From contig NZ_FMUS01000012.1 of NCBI RefSeq assembly GCF_900101495.1, positions 61,793 through 125,792 of the forward strand: 64,000 nucleotides of DNA, read 5' to 3'. How positions within the stretch are numbered: the first letter of the stretch is position 1; every line of letters starts with the position of its first letter. The stretch is from Alkaliphilus peptidifermentans DSM 18978. Lineage in GTDB: Bacteria; Bacillota; Clostridia; Peptostreptococcales; Natronincolaceae. Below the pieces are notes generated by a model. The model saw only the letters and a list, made by a program, of their open reading frames with translations. It made no database searches and was not told where the DNA came from. A program made the translations under genes and the position numbers. Of the stretch, positions 17,674 through 27,139 are shown piece by piece.

Positions 17674-17931
17674 TTAAGGTTTATTTGCATTCATTTTTTC
17701 AAATACCTGATGAGGTACAAGTCCCATTGCCTCAACAACTTTCCCTGTTTTTTTAACACTTCTCGGAAGGTTTGAATTATTAATGTCATTAACAATAATT
17801 GCATCATATTCCTCTGTGTTAATGTTATTAATATTCTCATCAAAATATAACAAACTTACATCATACCCCTGCTTTGAATAATAATTTTTTACATCTTCAA
17901 GTGTATTTTCAACAACTACCTTTTTCTTCAT
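17674..17931 (-). CDS. YkuS/UPF0180-like small protein
   Basis: This 85-residue cytoplasmic protein resembles the YkuS (UPF0180) family: an N-terminal VVVENTLEDVKNYYSKQGYDV segment, then a YDAIIVNDINNSN strand-loop. Members are small, widespread in Firmicutes and of unknown function. It has its own ribosome site (GGAGGG) and terminator. The family match is moderate. Confidence 0.6.
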   Translation of the reverse strand: MKKKVVVENTLEDVKNYYSKQGYDVSLLYFDENINNINTEEYDAIIVNDINNSNLPRSVKKTGKVVEAMGLVPHQVFEKMNANKP

Positions 17932-18087
17932 GGAATCCCTCCACTATTAGTTATTTGATTAGTTATTTGATTACTTAGTTTTATTTTATTATTACCGGCA
18001 GCTGTTTTTTTATTAAATTATAATTATTAACTCATTTAGCTTCTATATTTCTTGTTTTGTCTTCTTTTTCTAATTAATCATTTAGAC

Positions 18088-18738
18088 TTAATATTCCATT
18101 GGTTTAAGAATAGGAGAAATAATCAATTTCGCCTCAGTTGAATTAATTATATCTTCAAGGCTTATATTAGGAGCTATTTCCTTTAAAAGTAACCCCCCAT
18201 CAGTCACTTCAATAACCCCCATCTCAGTAATAATTAAATCCACTTCTCCCTTAGCAGTCAATGGAAGATTGCAGCTTTTTAAAATTTTCGCCTTCCCTTT
18301 AGCAGTATGCTCCATTGATACAATAACTTTTTTTGCTCCAACAACTAAATCCATTGCCCCGCCCATACCAGGCACCAGCTTACCAGGTATCATCCAATTG
18401 GCGAGATTTCCATTTTCATCCACCTGCAAAGCTCCTAAAACTGTAACATCCACGTGTCCACCCCTAATAATAGCAAAGGACATGGCACTATCGAAAAATG
18501 CAGCACCTTTTTTCGAAGTAACGTGTACCCCTCCTGCATTTACTAGGTCTTTATCAATCTGGTCTTTTTCGGCTATTGGCCCCATTCCAATAAAGCCGTT
18601 TTCTGATTGCAAGATCACTTCTATATCTTCAGAAATAAAATTGGCCACCATTGTAGGCATACCTATTCCTAAATTAACAACATCACCATTTTTGAGTTCC
18701 TTAGCTACTCTACGTGCTATTCTTTCTCTAGGATCCAT
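18088..18738 (-). CDS. CoA-transferase subunit B (acetate/acetoacetate type)
   Basis: This is the catalytic beta subunit of a family I CoA-transferase, 216 residues. The motif [13 protein letters not shown] contains the conserved (S)ENG glutamate that forms the acyl-CoA intermediate. [20 protein letters not shown] is also characteristic. It overlaps subunit A by one base (TAATG). The substrate (acetate, acetoacetate or butyrate) cannot be fixed; no acetoacetate decarboxylase or thiolase gene is adjacent. Confidence 0.9.
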   Translation of the reverse strand: MDPRERIARRVAKELKNGDVVNLGIGMPTMVANFISEDIEVILQSENGFIGMGPIAEKDQIDKDLVNAGGVHVTSKKGAAFFDSAMSFAIIRGGHVDVTVLGALQVDENGNLANWMIPGKLVPGMGGAMDLVVGAKKVIVSMEHTAKGKAKILKSCNLPLTAKGEVDLIITEMGVIEVTDGGLLLKEIAPNISLEDIINSTEAKLIISPILKPMEY

Positions 18739-19391
18739 TAGCCTCGCCCTCCTACAATATAATCAACAAATATTGATGGTGTAACTACATTGCTGGCTTC
18801 AATTTCATCCACTTCAACAATTTCATCTGCCTCTACAATAACAACATCAGCGGCAGTTGCCATAATAGGATTAAAATTTCTTGTAGATTTGTTGTACCAA
18901 ACATTACCCTTTTTGTCTACTCTACTGCCCTTTATAAGTGCCATGTCAGCTTTAATGGGTAGTTCCAGAAGATATGTTTTTCCATCGATAACAATTTTCT
19001 CTTTTCCTTCCTCAACAACGGTACCTATTCCTGTAGGAGTCAAAAACCCACCTAATCCTGCACCAGCCGATCTAATTCGCTCTATTAGTGTACCTTGTGG
19101 TACCAACAGAACTTCAAGCTCTCCTTCATTCATTTGTCTACCAGTTTCTGGATTTGTTCCAATATGAGAAGTAATAACCTTTTTCACCTGCTTATTTACT
19201 ACTAACCTTCCGATTCCTCTATCAGGGAATCCAGTGTCATTACAAATAATAGTTAAGTCCTTTACATTATTTTTGATTAAACAGTCTATTAATTCATCTG
19301 GAGTCCCATTTGCTAAAAAACCGCCGATCATTAAGGTCATTCCATCCTTTAAATGTGCAGTGACATTTTCCATTGAGATGATTTTATCCAT
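18738..19391 (-). CDS. CoA-transferase subunit A (acetate/acetoacetate type)
   Basis: This is the alpha subunit, 217 residues. The opening [22 protein letters not shown] carries the glycine-rich CoA-binding GGF motif, and [22 protein letters not shown] is the second family signature. It forms a heterodimer with the downstream subunit and moves CoA between short-chain acids. A ribosome site AAGGAGGG precedes the ATG. Confidence 0.9.
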   Translation of the reverse strand: MDKIISMENVTAHLKDGMTLMIGGFLANGTPDELIDCLIKNNVKDLTIICNDTGFPDRGIGRLVVNKQVKKVITSHIGTNPETGRQMNEGELEVLLVPQGTLIERIRSAGAGLGGFLTPTGIGTVVEEGKEKIVIDGKTYLLELPIKADMALIKGSRVDKKGNVWYNKSTRNFNPIMATAADVVIVEADEIVEVDEIEASNVVTPSIFVDYIVGGRG

Positions 19392-19884
19392 TTTTAACCC
19401 TCCTTTATATATATATCAACGTGCAATAAATGTACCAATGTTATTAATATAGAAATAAGTTTTACATTTATGATAAAATCCTATCGTTTTAGTATTTTTA
19501 TATCTTTATCCATTTTTTTCAATCCTTCAAATTAATATACTATATAAATCTCTATTATTATTGTAGCATAAGCTTACACTAAAATATTTCGCTATAAAAC
19601 TTTTAACTCCTGTTTAGTGTTGGAAATTTGCTTTTTAATTATATCAAGTCTAGTAAGTAGCAGAGTATTTATAGAAATAATCTTTATTTGTCAATTTTTA
19701 AATATTTTTGTATATATTTATTGAAATATCAAAGGTTATTTGCTATATTATTATTAGTAAAAATATGTATTTTTTGTAACATTTTTCATTATTATTTAAT
19801 TATTTCATTGTTAACTTTATTCTGTTTTTTCCAATTATCATATGTAGTTTCATTGGATAGAAGTAATAATAAGGGGGAAATAAT
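19392..19884. other. AT-rich divergent intergenic region
   Basis: This stretch of 493 bases separates the CoA-transferase genes (leftward) from the HTH-TPR regulator (rightward), so it must hold both promoters. I see no ORF with a ribosome site, no strong hairpin and no clear operator. Confidence 0.6.
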
Positions 19885-21216
19885 ATGGAGATAGTTGCAC
19901 CGGGGGAAAGAATACGGAGAATCAGAAAAAAAATAGGGCTAAAGCAAGATGATTTAACCTCAGATAAAATTACAAGAAGCCTTATTAGCATGATTGAAAA
20001 TGGAAAACGAAGCCTCACAAAGGATACTGCAGCAATTATTGTTGAAAAATTTAATAGACATAACAGTCTAATCGGTCAATCAATCACTGTTGAATACTTA
20101 ATGGAAACGGAGGTATATCAAGCTAAAGCCATTGTTGATAAGCAATTAAAGGAAGTTGAGTTGCTGGTCGATAGTTCATCATTTACCAATCCTAAAGTAA
20201 TATTTGATTTTATGGATAAATCGTTAGAAATAATCGATTATTGGTCATTAGAAGAATATCGTTCAAAGTTTTTCTTACTCCAAGGTAAGGTTTATTATAG
20301 TATTTATCAGTATAACAATGCTTCTATAAGCTATCACAACGCTCTTGAGTATTTTCTTCTTGAAAAAAATTACAATATGCTGGCCTTTGTATATAATGAA
20401 ATAGGAAAATGCAATTATATGCAATTTCATCTTGATAACGCTGTATACTACTATAATAAAGCATATAAAATCTTGGAAGGTAATAAACATAAGGTTTGCA
20501 AGGGTACCAAGCTACGAATATTATTCAATATTATACTTGCCTATTATAAAACTAAACAATACGAAACAGCACTGAAATTTATAAATAAGTATAGAGCTTT
20601 ATCAGCCAGTGTGATAGAAGCTAATCTGGGGGATGATTTATTATTAATTGAATCAACTATATACCGGGAATTAGGCAACAATGAGAATGCAGAGAGAATT
20701 TACAATGTTTTACTTAACAGAAAGGATCAGCTTAGATTAGATACCTTAGCACTGCTTTATGCCAAAATATCTATTCATCACAGGAAATTACAAAATCATC
20801 ATAAAGCTTTGTATTATATAAGAAAGGCCTTTGAATTAAAACATGATATTACTCCATTATTACTTCCCAACATATATCTCCAATTAGTAGAGTACCATAT
20901 TTCACTGAGACAATATAATGCAGCAATAATTATTCTAAATGAAACTAAATCGATATCAGAAAAGCTATCAAATAATGAGGGAATAATAGATGTTTATTTT
21001 ACCTTTGCTTCAGTTTATATGAGAATAAATGGTGGAGCTTCTTCGGCAGAAGCCTATTTAAAGAAAGCCGAAGAAGTCATTCTTTGTAATAGTAATATAG
21101 TTAAGGGTAAATTACAGCAATTATATTCCCATTATGCAGAATTATATTATATAACACAAGACACACTCAAATTTAATTACTATATCGAAAGAATAAGAAA
21201 CTTTTCTGTATTTTAA
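19885..21216 (+). CDS. XRE-type regulator with TPR domain (RRNPP-like architecture)
   Basis: This is a DNA-binding protein of 443 residues. An XRE helix-turn-helix occupies about 5-60 (GERIRRIRKKIGLKQDDL, then ISMIENGKRSLT). The rest is all helical, with tetratricopeptide-like repeats such as YNEIGKCNYMQFHLDNAVYY and LYAKISIHHRKLQNHHKALY. This layout and length match peptide-pheromone receptors of the NprR/PlcR/Rap group. Its ribosome site is AGGGGGAAAT. A 26-codon ORF with the same ribosome-site string starts 48 bases after its stop. HTH-TPR proteins without a peptide partner also exist, so the sensing role is inferred. Confidence 0.85.
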   Translation: MEIVAPGERIRRIRKKIGLKQDDLTSDKITRSLISMIENGKRSLTKDTAAIIVEKFNRHNSLIGQSITVEYLMETEVYQAKAIVDKQLKEVELLVDSSSFTNPKVIFDFMDKSLEIIDYWSLEEYRSKFFLLQGKVYYSIYQYNNASISYHNALEYFLLEKNYNMLAFVYNEIGKCNYMQFHLDNAVYYYNKAYKILEGNKHKVCKGTKLRILFNIILAYYKTKQYETALKFINKYRALSASVIEANLGDDLLLIESTIYRELGNNENAERIYNVLLNRKDQLRLDTLALLYAKISIHHRKLQNHHKALYYIRKAFELKHDITPLLLPNIYLQLVEYHISLRQYNAAIIILNETKSISEKLSNNEGIIDVYFTFASVYMRINGGASSAEAYLKKAEEVILCNSNIVKGKLQQLYSHYAELYYITQDTLKFNYYIERIRNFSVF

Positions 21217-21264
21217 CTTTGAAAATGTTTTTTATAACGAATAATACATGAGGGGGAAATAGTT

Positions 21265-21345
21265 TTGATTATTATTGCTAAATATTATATATCAAGGTTA
21301 ATTAAAGGGGTTTTTTTTGGAGAACCTGACCCTATCCCAGAATAG
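21265..21345 (+). CDS. Candidate signalling-peptide ORF behind the HTH-TPR regulator
   Basis: The ORF starts at TTG, eight bases after AGGGGG, and encodes 26 residues. The first 18 are hydrophobic with four basic residues (three Lys/Arg between 6 and 14); the end is acidic and proline-rich (GEPDPIPE). Length and layout recall the short precursors of SHP and PrgQ-type pheromones, which are exported and cut to a linear C-terminal peptide. The ribosome site repeats the GGGGGAAATA string found before the regulator. A chance ORF of this size is quite possible, so this is a hypothesis. Confidence 0.45.
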   Translation: MIIIAKYYISRLIKGVFFGEPDPIPE

Positions 21346-21383
21346 AGCGATTTCATATAACTATATAACTGTAATATGGAGTT

Positions 21384-21412
21384 GGAGGTAGAAGTAATAA
21401 TACTCTACCTCC
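21384..21412. terminator. Hairpin between the peptide ORF and panD (convergent)
   Basis: GGAGGTAGA pairs perfectly with TCTACCTCC around an 11-nt loop. It lies 8 bases past the panD stop and 38 past the peptide ORF. No U-run follows on either strand, so terminator function is likely but not typical. Confidence 0.55.
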
Positions 21413-21419
21413 GGTTCTG

Positions 21420-21803
21420 TCACTTTACTTCCCCGTGCTTCTCTTCCTGAATAACATCTATTATTTTGTTATTATCTCCTAAAATTACAATGCTCGGTTT
21501 AAACTCCCTTGCATCATTTTCACTTAACCAGCAATAAGCAATTATTATAACTTGATCTCCCGGTTGCACCAATCGTGCTGCTGCACCATTCAAACAAATA
21601 ACTCCACTATCTTTCTGCCCTTTTATTACATAGGTTTCAAATCTAGCGCCATTGTTATTATTAACTATTTGCACCTTTTCATTGGGATAGATGTTTGCAG
21701 CTTCCAATAATGCCTCATCTATTGTAATACTTCCTACGTAATTTAGATTTGCTTCAGTAACAGTTGCTCTATGAAGCTTTGACTTGAAAAAATTTAGCAT
21801 CAT
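21420..21803 (-). CDS. panD: Aspartate 1-decarboxylase
   Basis: PanD makes beta-alanine from Asp for pantothenate synthesis. The 127-residue proenzyme self-cleaves between Gly and Ser in NYVGSITID (about residues 25-29), generating the pyruvoyl cofactor. [20 protein letters not shown] is the conserved second half. Its ATG overlaps the panC stop by four bases. It is the last gene of the operon. Confidence 0.97.
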   Translation of the reverse strand: MMLNFFKSKLHRATVTEANLNYVGSITIDEALLEAANIYPNEKVQIVNNNNGARFETYVIKGQKDSGVICLNGAAARLVQPGDQVIIIAYCWLSENDAREFKPSIVILGDNNKIIDVIQEEKHGEVK

Positions 21804-22654
21804 TTTTGAACCTCCAAAATTACATTATCAATTAATCTAACCCTGCCCACTTTTGCTGCGAGGGCAATTAAGACTTTCCCTTCAAGTATATCTATCTTTT
21901 CCAATGAAGGAAATTGAATTATCTCAATATATTCGACACTTACTGGGGCCTCTTTACTAATGGACTCTATTATTGTATTTCTAATTATTTTAAGGTCCCT
22001 TTCGCCTTCATTAATAATTTTCTTTGCCTTCATAAGACTCTTCGATAATATAAGCGCAGCTGATCTATCCTGCTGAGTTAAATATACATTTCTAGAGCTC
22101 ATTGCTAATCCATCAGATTCTCTTACAATTGAACAGGGGATAACCTCTACATTCATAAATAAATCTTTTACCATTTGCTGAATAACAGCAACCTGCTGTG
22201 CGTCCTTCAATCCAAAATACGCACGATTTGGTTCGACTATATTGAATAATTTGTTTACTATAGTCGTAACCCCTTTAAAATGTCCTGGTCTAGAAGCCCC
22301 ACAAAGCCTATCTGTAATTTCTGATACATCAACCGATGTTTTATAGCCCGTTGGATACATCTCCTCTACCGTGGGATAAAAAACATAGTCTGCTCCTGCA
22401 GTTTCTGCCAATTGTTTATCTCTTTTAAAATCCTTGGGGTATATATCGTAATCTTCATTTGCACCAAATTGTGTTGGATTAACAAATATACTTACAATCA
22501 CAATATCATTTTCTAGCTTTGCCCGTTTAATAAGAGATAAGTGTCCTTCATGTAAATATCCCATAGTAGGAACAAAGCCTAGGGTATTATTTTCTACCTT
22601 TACTTCCCTTATAACCTGCCTCATATCTTTCACTGTCGAAACTATATGCATCAT
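21800..22654 (-). CDS. panC: Pantoate-beta-alanine ligase
   Basis: This ligase joins pantoate and beta-alanine with ATP. The 284 residues contain the nucleotide-binding HIGH-like motif [14 protein letters not shown], then [10 protein letters not shown], the GLKDAQQ loop and the KMSKS-equivalent SSRNVYL. It lies between panB and panD and overlaps panD by four bases. Confidence 0.97.
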   Translation of the reverse strand: MMHIVSTVKDMRQVIREVKVENNTLGFVPTMGYLHEGHLSLIKRAKLENDIVIVSIFVNPTQFGANEDYDIYPKDFKRDKQLAETAGADYVFYPTVEEMYPTGYKTSVDVSEITDRLCGASRPGHFKGVTTIVNKLFNIVEPNRAYFGLKDAQQVAVIQQMVKDLFMNVEVIPCSIVRESDGLAMSSRNVYLTQQDRSAALILSKSLMKAKKIINEGERDLKIIRNTIIESISKEAPVSVEYIEIIQFPSLEKIDILEGKVLIALAAKVGRVRLIDNVILEVQK

Positions 22655-22666
22655 TATTACCTACCT

Positions 22667-23497
22667 TTAATAAAGTTTTTTAATTATTTCTGCATCAATG
22701 GAAAAGGTATGTTTTTTCTCAGGGAAGCTACCTTTTTGAATTTCTTCACAGAAAAGTGCAACTGCCTCTTTTATATTTCCTCCAATATCACAGTATTTTT
22801 TTACAAATTTAGGTGTAAAATCACTAAACATCCCCAACATATCCTGTGTAACTAGAACCTGCCCATCACAATATTTCCCTGCACCTATACCAATGGTAGG
22901 AATTTCTAAGTTTTCTGTAATAATTTTTGCTAATTCTTCAGGTACACACTCTAATACAATTGCAAATGCTCCTGCCTCCTGAAGCAGCTTAGCATCTTCA
23001 ATAATTTCCCTTGCTTGCCCTTCTTCCTTGCCCTGCACCTTAAAGCCTCCCATCATATTCACTGACTGAGGTGTTAATCCCAAATGGCCTACAACTGGTA
23101 TTTGAGCCTTAACAAGGGCAGTAACCTTATCTATAACTTCTTTCCCACCTTCCAGCTTAACTGCATGTGCATTGGCCTCCTGAATCATTCTTCCTGCATT
23201 TTTAATTGTATCTTCAATACTAATGTGGTACGACAAAAATGGCATATCGGCAATTACTAGAGCCTTCTTTGCACCCCTAGACACTGCCTTTGCATGATGT
23301 ATAATATCATCTACTGTTACCTGCAATGTATTTTCATACCCTAGCACAACCATACCTAGCGAATCACCCACAAGTATACTGTCTACTCCAGCTTCATCCA
23401 ATAGCTTAGCTGTTGAATAATCATAAGCCGTCAGCATAGAAATAATATGTCCTTCTTGTTTGCTTTTAATAAATGATGCAGTAGTAAATTTACTCAT
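22667..23497 (-). CDS. panB: Ketopantoate hydroxymethyltransferase
   Basis: PanB converts 2-ketoisovalerate to ketopantoate with methylene-tetrahydrofolate. The family motifs [29 protein letters not shown], and the metal-binding Asp/Glu residues in ADMPFLSY and VKLEGG are all present. The ORF is six codons longer, but GGAGA precedes the ATG at 23497, which overlaps the upstream stop codon as ATGA. With that start it has 276 residues. Confidence 0.96.
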   Translation of the reverse strand: MSKFTTASFIKSKQEGHIISMLTAYDYSTAKLLDEAGVDSILVGDSLGMVVLGYENTLQVTVDDIIHHAKAVSRGAKKALVIADMPFLSYHISIEDTIKNAGRMIQEANAHAVKLEGGKEVIDKVTALVKAQIPVVGHLGLTPQSVNMMGGFKVQGKEEGQAREIIEDAKLLQEAGAFAIVLECVPEELAKIITENLEIPTIGIGAGKYCDGQVLVTQDMLGMFSDFTPKFVKKYCDIGGNIKEAVALFCEEIQKGSFPEKKHTFSIDAEIIKKLY

Positions 23498-24381
23498 ATA
23501 ATCTCCTCTTTCCATAATTTATTTAGACTTGTAATTAAAGCTGTATCCTTTAATTTTTTACGGCTAGCAAGCTTTGTGGTTTCATCACCAAGTTTTTTGT
23601 ACAATGAAATTTCATTAGGTAATTTATCTTCCATTGCTTTTAGATGTCTTTCAATAGTATTAAGATCTCCACGAGGGATAGGGCCGGTTAAAGCATCACT
23701 GGCGCCAAGAGTCATTATATTTTCAAGACTACCATATATTAAAGGGGACATAGCCTTAAACCCATACATTGGCTCGATTCCAGCAGCCTCTAGCATTTTT
23801 AAGCTAAGATCCATAAGGGTTACAAGATAATTTGAAGCTACACAAGCGGCACCATGATATAGAGCCTTGTTTTCACCATCAATTATAAAATATTCATTAC
23901 CACAGGCTTTAAGTATATCTATTACCTTCTCAATGTTGTCATTATCACCCTCTAAACTAAAGACAGTGTTCTTAAGCTTTTCTACTGCCACATCAATATT
24001 TGCAAAGGCCTGAAGGGGGTGCAGTGAGTATATATGGCAACCAAACTCCGTTGCAGTCTGTAATATGCTAGAGCTATGAGCTCCGCTCATATGAATTAGT
24101 ATCTGTCCCTTTTTCAATTTTCCAGATTCCACCATCTCATTGCAGACAATTTTTATAGAATCATCGGGTGTCGTTATAAAAATAGCATCTGAATCTTCAA
24201 TTAACTCATGTAAAATGTCATAAGCCGTACTATTGGTATAACTAGCCGCAGTAATTGCAGAAGTATAGCTTCTACTATAGTAGCCTGTAACCTCAAATCC
24301 TTTATTTACTAAATATTTACCAAAGCTCCTTCCAACTCTTCCTCCGCCAATAAAACCTATTTTCATTTCTTCCCTCCTCAT
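23494..24381 (-). CDS. panG: DUF2520 Rossmann protein, probable PanG-type ketopantoate reductase
   Basis: The protein has 295 residues. The N-terminal NAD(P)-binding motif is [28 protein letters not shown] and the [14 protein letters not shown] segment are hallmarks of the DUF2520 family. No panE is present, yet panB, panC and panD follow directly, so this gene supplies the missing reductase step. From memory, a non-homologous ketopantoate reductase named PanG was described in Francisella and found in some Firmicutes, and this family and context fit. It is first in the operon and coupled to panB. Confidence 0.75.
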   Translation of the reverse strand: MRREEMKIGFIGGGRVGRSFGKYLVNKGFEVTGYYSRSYTSAITAASYTNSTAYDILHELIEDSDAIFITTPDDSIKIVCNEMVESGKLKKGQILIHMSGAHSSSILQTATEFGCHIYSLHPLQAFANIDVAVEKLKNTVFSLEGDNDNIEKVIDILKACGNEYFIIDGENKALYHGAACVASNYLVTLMDLSLKMLEAAGIEPMYGFKAMSPLIYGSLENIMTLGASDALTGPIPRGDLNTIERHLKAMEDKLPNEISLYKKLGDETTKLASRKKLKDTALITSLNKLWKEEII

Positions 24382-24448
24382 ATGTTCCTGCTGCAGAATA
24401 TCAACTTATAGGCATATTAAAAGCCTCTTTCCATGTATTAATGTCCAC

Positions 24449-24535
24449 GACACAGAAAAAGGCACATAAATGTAAAATACCTTTTTGAGGTAACAAAAAG
24501 GTATGTAGTGTAGAAATAGTTGTCTTTTCTCTGTC
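24449..24535 (-). promoter_or_regulatory. Structured 5' leader of the pan operon
   Basis: On the minus strand, GACAGAGAAAAG (24535-24524) can pair with CTTTTTCTGTGTC (24461-24449, nearly full match). This encloses a perfect 10-bp hairpin TACCTTTTTG/CAAAAAGGTA (24478-24503) followed by TTTTA. The nested structure starts about 70 bases before the first gene and could be an attenuator. I could not match it to a known riboswitch class. The rest of the 24382-24830 gap has no gene. Confidence 0.45.
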
Positions 24536-24830
24536 TCAGACCTCTAGGCTTTGAGCAGAAACAAAATTAAATTTTAGTTTGATAGGTATAGCTCATTTGA
24601 ATGATACCATCCTTTAAAGCTAGTTTATCATATGATTATTGTATATTCAAGTTTTAGATTATATCCTTCTAATTATTGCTTAATAGTTCTTATTAGTTAA
24701 TATATACCTCCGAAGATTTAGGGTATACTAATTAAAATAAAAACTTATAAATACACTTTACAATAGGTATTAGTACCTGGTATTATATTCTTATGCTAAA
24801 CATTAATTATTTTTTGGGGGGGCTGCTAAA

Positions 24831-25658
24831 ATGTCAAAAATACAATTAGTTATCGATAGTACTGCATATATAAGCAAGGATTTTGCAAAGAAGCATGATA
24901 TTAAGATGGTACCATTATCAGTAAATTTCGAGGGAACATTATCAGAGGAGGGTTTCCCTGGTGAGTTTGATGAGTTCTTCGAAAGACTAGCCAATTCTAA
25001 TGATTTTCCTACTACATCACAACCCTCTGCTGGAGCTTTTTTAGAGGTTTTTCAAAAGGCATTGGATGAAGGTAAAGAGGTAATTACAATAACTATTTCA
25101 TCAAAGCTAAGCGGTACATATAGTAGTGCTATAACTGCAGCTGGCATGCTTGATGAGGGTAAAGTATCTGTAATTGACTCTGAATCTGCTGCGGCAAATA
25201 TTAAAGAGTTGGTTCAAGTTGCATTGAACATGATTGATGAAGGTTATTCAAGAGAAGAAATCGCTAATAAACTAGAACAACAAAAAAAGCAAATGGGAAT
25301 CTTATTAACTGTAGGTACCTTAGATTATTTGAAAAAAGGTGGTCGTTTATCTAATACAGGAGCATTAATAGGAAATCTGTTAAATATCAAACCCATCATT
25401 GCATTAAAAGAAGGCAAGTTGGTACCAGTGGATAAGGTTAGGGGAAAGAAAAAGGCACTTGAAAAAATAATAGAAAATATTCCAGAAGAGTCAACCGTTA
25501 TTAACATTTGCCATATTTATGCCCTAGATGAAGCATTAGATATAAAGAAACTGTTGGAAGAAAAATTTCCTAAGTCAAGAATTGATATTCAGGTACTTGG
25601 ACCTGTTGTAGGTGCACATCTTGGCCCAAAAGCTTTAGGAGTTTTATTTATGTATTAA
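24831..25658 (+). CDS. DegV family fatty-acid-binding protein
   Basis: DegV/FakB proteins bind a free fatty acid and present it to the kinase FakA. The 275 residues show the family motifs IQLVIDSTAYI near the N-terminus, TSQPSAGAF, the TISSKLSGTYSSA loop and the C-terminal VVGAHLGPKALGV. No fakA-like kinase gene is adjacent. A ribosome site GGGGGGG precedes the ATG. Confidence 0.92.
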   Translation: MSKIQLVIDSTAYISKDFAKKHDIKMVPLSVNFEGTLSEEGFPGEFDEFFERLANSNDFPTTSQPSAGAFLEVFQKALDEGKEVITITISSKLSGTYSSAITAAGMLDEGKVSVIDSESAAANIKELVQVALNMIDEGYSREEIANKLEQQKKQMGILLTVGTLDYLKKGGRLSNTGALIGNLLNIKPIIALKEGKLVPVDKVRGKKKALEKIIENIPEESTVINICHIYALDEALDIKKLLEEKFPKSRIDIQVLGPVVGAHLGPKALGVLFMY

Positions 25659-25796
25659 ATAAAGCATAAATTTGTATTATACGAATCATATTTTATAATA
25701 CATTAATACTACCCTGTAAAGATTGTTTCTTTGGAAAATTTGTACTATACTATTAATGTGCTTAGTGCAAATTATGATAAATCGGAGTGTGAGCCA

Positions 25797-26159
25797 ATGC
25801 TTAATAGAATCTTAACTTCAATAAAAAAAACACTAAAGCTTTCATTTGCCAGTGTAGTAGTAATTTCTTTAGTAGGTTTACTATATAGTCTAGTTAGAGG
25901 TCAAAATCATTGGAATGTTGTCTTCAATCTGAATATTATTTTTGCATCATTCATAATAGTATTTGGATTGTTTTCCTTCTTTACCCCTATAAATCTTAGA
26001 AAGACCACTCGACTAGTTGATCATTCTAATGTTACTGAGGTATTGAAGGAAGAAAAAGACAAAAAAGCTTCGGGTTCTATCGAGAATATTATATGGGGTA
26101 TATCAAATATCGTTATTATCGGTATTATTGAGGTTTTGATGAAAACATATTATTTATAG
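25797..26159 (+). CDS. Small membrane protein of unknown function
   Basis: I do not recognise a family. From the chosen ATG it has 120 residues with three hydrophobic segments (about 15-38, 45-65 and 98-117) and a charged cytoplasmic stretch between the last two. The frame is open upstream to a TTG at 25731, but GGAG lies nine bases before the ATG at 25797, which fits better. It follows degV and ends in a clear terminator. Confidence 0.65.
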   Translation: MLNRILTSIKKTLKLSFASVVVISLVGLLYSLVRGQNHWNVVFNLNIIFASFIIVFGLFSFFTPINLRKTTRLVDHSNVTEVLKEEKDKKASGSIENIIWGISNIVIIGIIEVLMKTYYL

Positions 26160-26161
26160 TT

Positions 26162-26674
26162 TTATAGTATTCCAACAGATTTTAGACGGATGTATACATC
26201 GTTTAAAATCTGTTTTTTTATGTTATCGTTTATTTGTAATTGTTGATAGCCTAAATAACAATAGTGCTCCTTTTGGTCCATTAAATAATAAACACAAATC
26301 TCATTTTGGAGGGCAATTTTAATAATACTATAAATGGCTTTAAAATCATTGATACAAAAATTAAAGCATGCCTCTTCTTTACCTGCATATAACCACAATT
26401 GAAGTGCTTCACTATTCATTGATGCTTCGTATTTAATATCCTCCAGCATCCAATCCATATCTTTCTCTCCATTACATATTAGATACAATGAAATTCTATC
26501 TGTAGAATCAATCCTTAAGAAATGGGTTTGATTAATTCCATCAAAAAATAGGGGTGGAATCATGGATTTTAATAACAAAGTCATGGGCTGCTGTGTTTTA
26601 AGCTCTATTGAATAATATTTTGTGACTTCCTTGTATGGGTTACTCTCGAACCATTGATATAGACATTTATCCAT
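26162..26674 (-). CDS. Hypothetical protein
   Basis: The 170-residue soluble protein matches no family I know. It is rich in aromatic residues and Cys, with no signal peptide or membrane segment. A GGGGGAG ribosome site precedes the ATG. Its last codons are inside the terminator hairpin of the convergent membrane-protein gene, so the two ends overlap in function. Confidence 0.7.
   Translation of the reverse strand: MDKCLYQWFESNPYKEVTKYYSIELKTQQPMTLLLKSMIPPLFFDGINQTHFLRIDSTDRISLYLICNGEKDMDWMLEDIKYEASMNSEALQLWLYAGKEEACFNFCINDFKAIYSIIKIALQNEICVYYLMDQKEHYCYLGYQQLQINDNIKKQILNDVYIRLKSVGIL
26174..26214 (+). terminator. Terminator after the small membrane protein gene
   Basis: AACAGATTTTAGACG pairs with CGTTTAAAATCTGTT (one mismatch) and is followed by TTTTTTATG on the plus strand. 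It overlaps the 3' end of the convergent hypothetical gene. Confidence 0.8.
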
Positions 26675-26872
26675 TTACTACTCCCCCTTTATTGCTTTGT
26701 AACTCTTGTTATAAATTTCGACCATTTATTCAACTATTCCTGCCAATTATTAAATTTATTGATAAATGAAGCAGTGTTGGATGTTTTAAAAAGAATTAAT
26801 AAAACTTAATAAGTAAATAAATAAAACTTAACCAACTGTCTTATGATATTTAACTTATTGAAGTATATTTTC

Positions 26873-26902
26873 ATGTATTATAGTAAATATACTATAATAC
26901 AT
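26873..26902 (+). promoter_or_regulatory. AT-rich perfect palindrome, operator candidate
   Basis: ATGTATTATAGTA pairs perfectly (13 bp) with TACTATAATACAT around the loop AATA. It lies 30 bases before the start codon of a 68-residue gene. It could be an operator overlapping the promoter; no U-run follows that would suggest a terminator. Confidence 0.5.
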
Positions 26903-26932
26903 ATATTTTTAAGTAATAAGGAGACGATTCTT

Positions 26933-27139
26933 TTGACCACACTTGAAGCTATCATTAGATTAAATGAGATAAAAGAAACTTTAGAGAACAAACACCTTAA
27001 CTATGAGCACTTTAATTCTCTTTGTCAAGAATTCCATAGTATAAAAAACCAACTACTAAAATCAAATTTTGCCTTCGACAATATAAAAATCTTAATAACA
27101 GAAGTGGAAAAAGCGATTAATCTAGTAAAAATTGCTTAA
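26933..27139 (+). CDS. Small hypothetical helical protein
   Basis: The product has 68 residues, almost all in two predicted amphipathic helices (LEAIIRLNEIKETLENKHL and FDNIKILITEVEKAINLV). The frame extends further upstream, but AAGGAG stands nine bases before the TTG at 26933, so I start there. The 3' end overlaps the convergent trmB by four bases. Function unknown; a small regulatory or dimerisation protein is possible. Confidence 0.6.
   Translation: MTTLEAIIRLNEIKETLENKHLNYEHFNSLCQEFHSIKNQLLKSNFAFDNIKILITEVEKAINLVKIA

Noticed and set aside
19688..19894. 68-codon ORF upstream of the HTH-TPR regulator
   Set aside because: It has no ribosome site, overlaps the regulator start and is rich in Leu/Phe/Ile as expected for AT-rich noncoding DNA.
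24382..24448. Known riboswitch class before panG
   Set aside because: I compared the leader with the conserved cores of TPP, FMN, SAM, glycine, lysine, purine and c-di-GMP riboswitches as I remember them and found no match.
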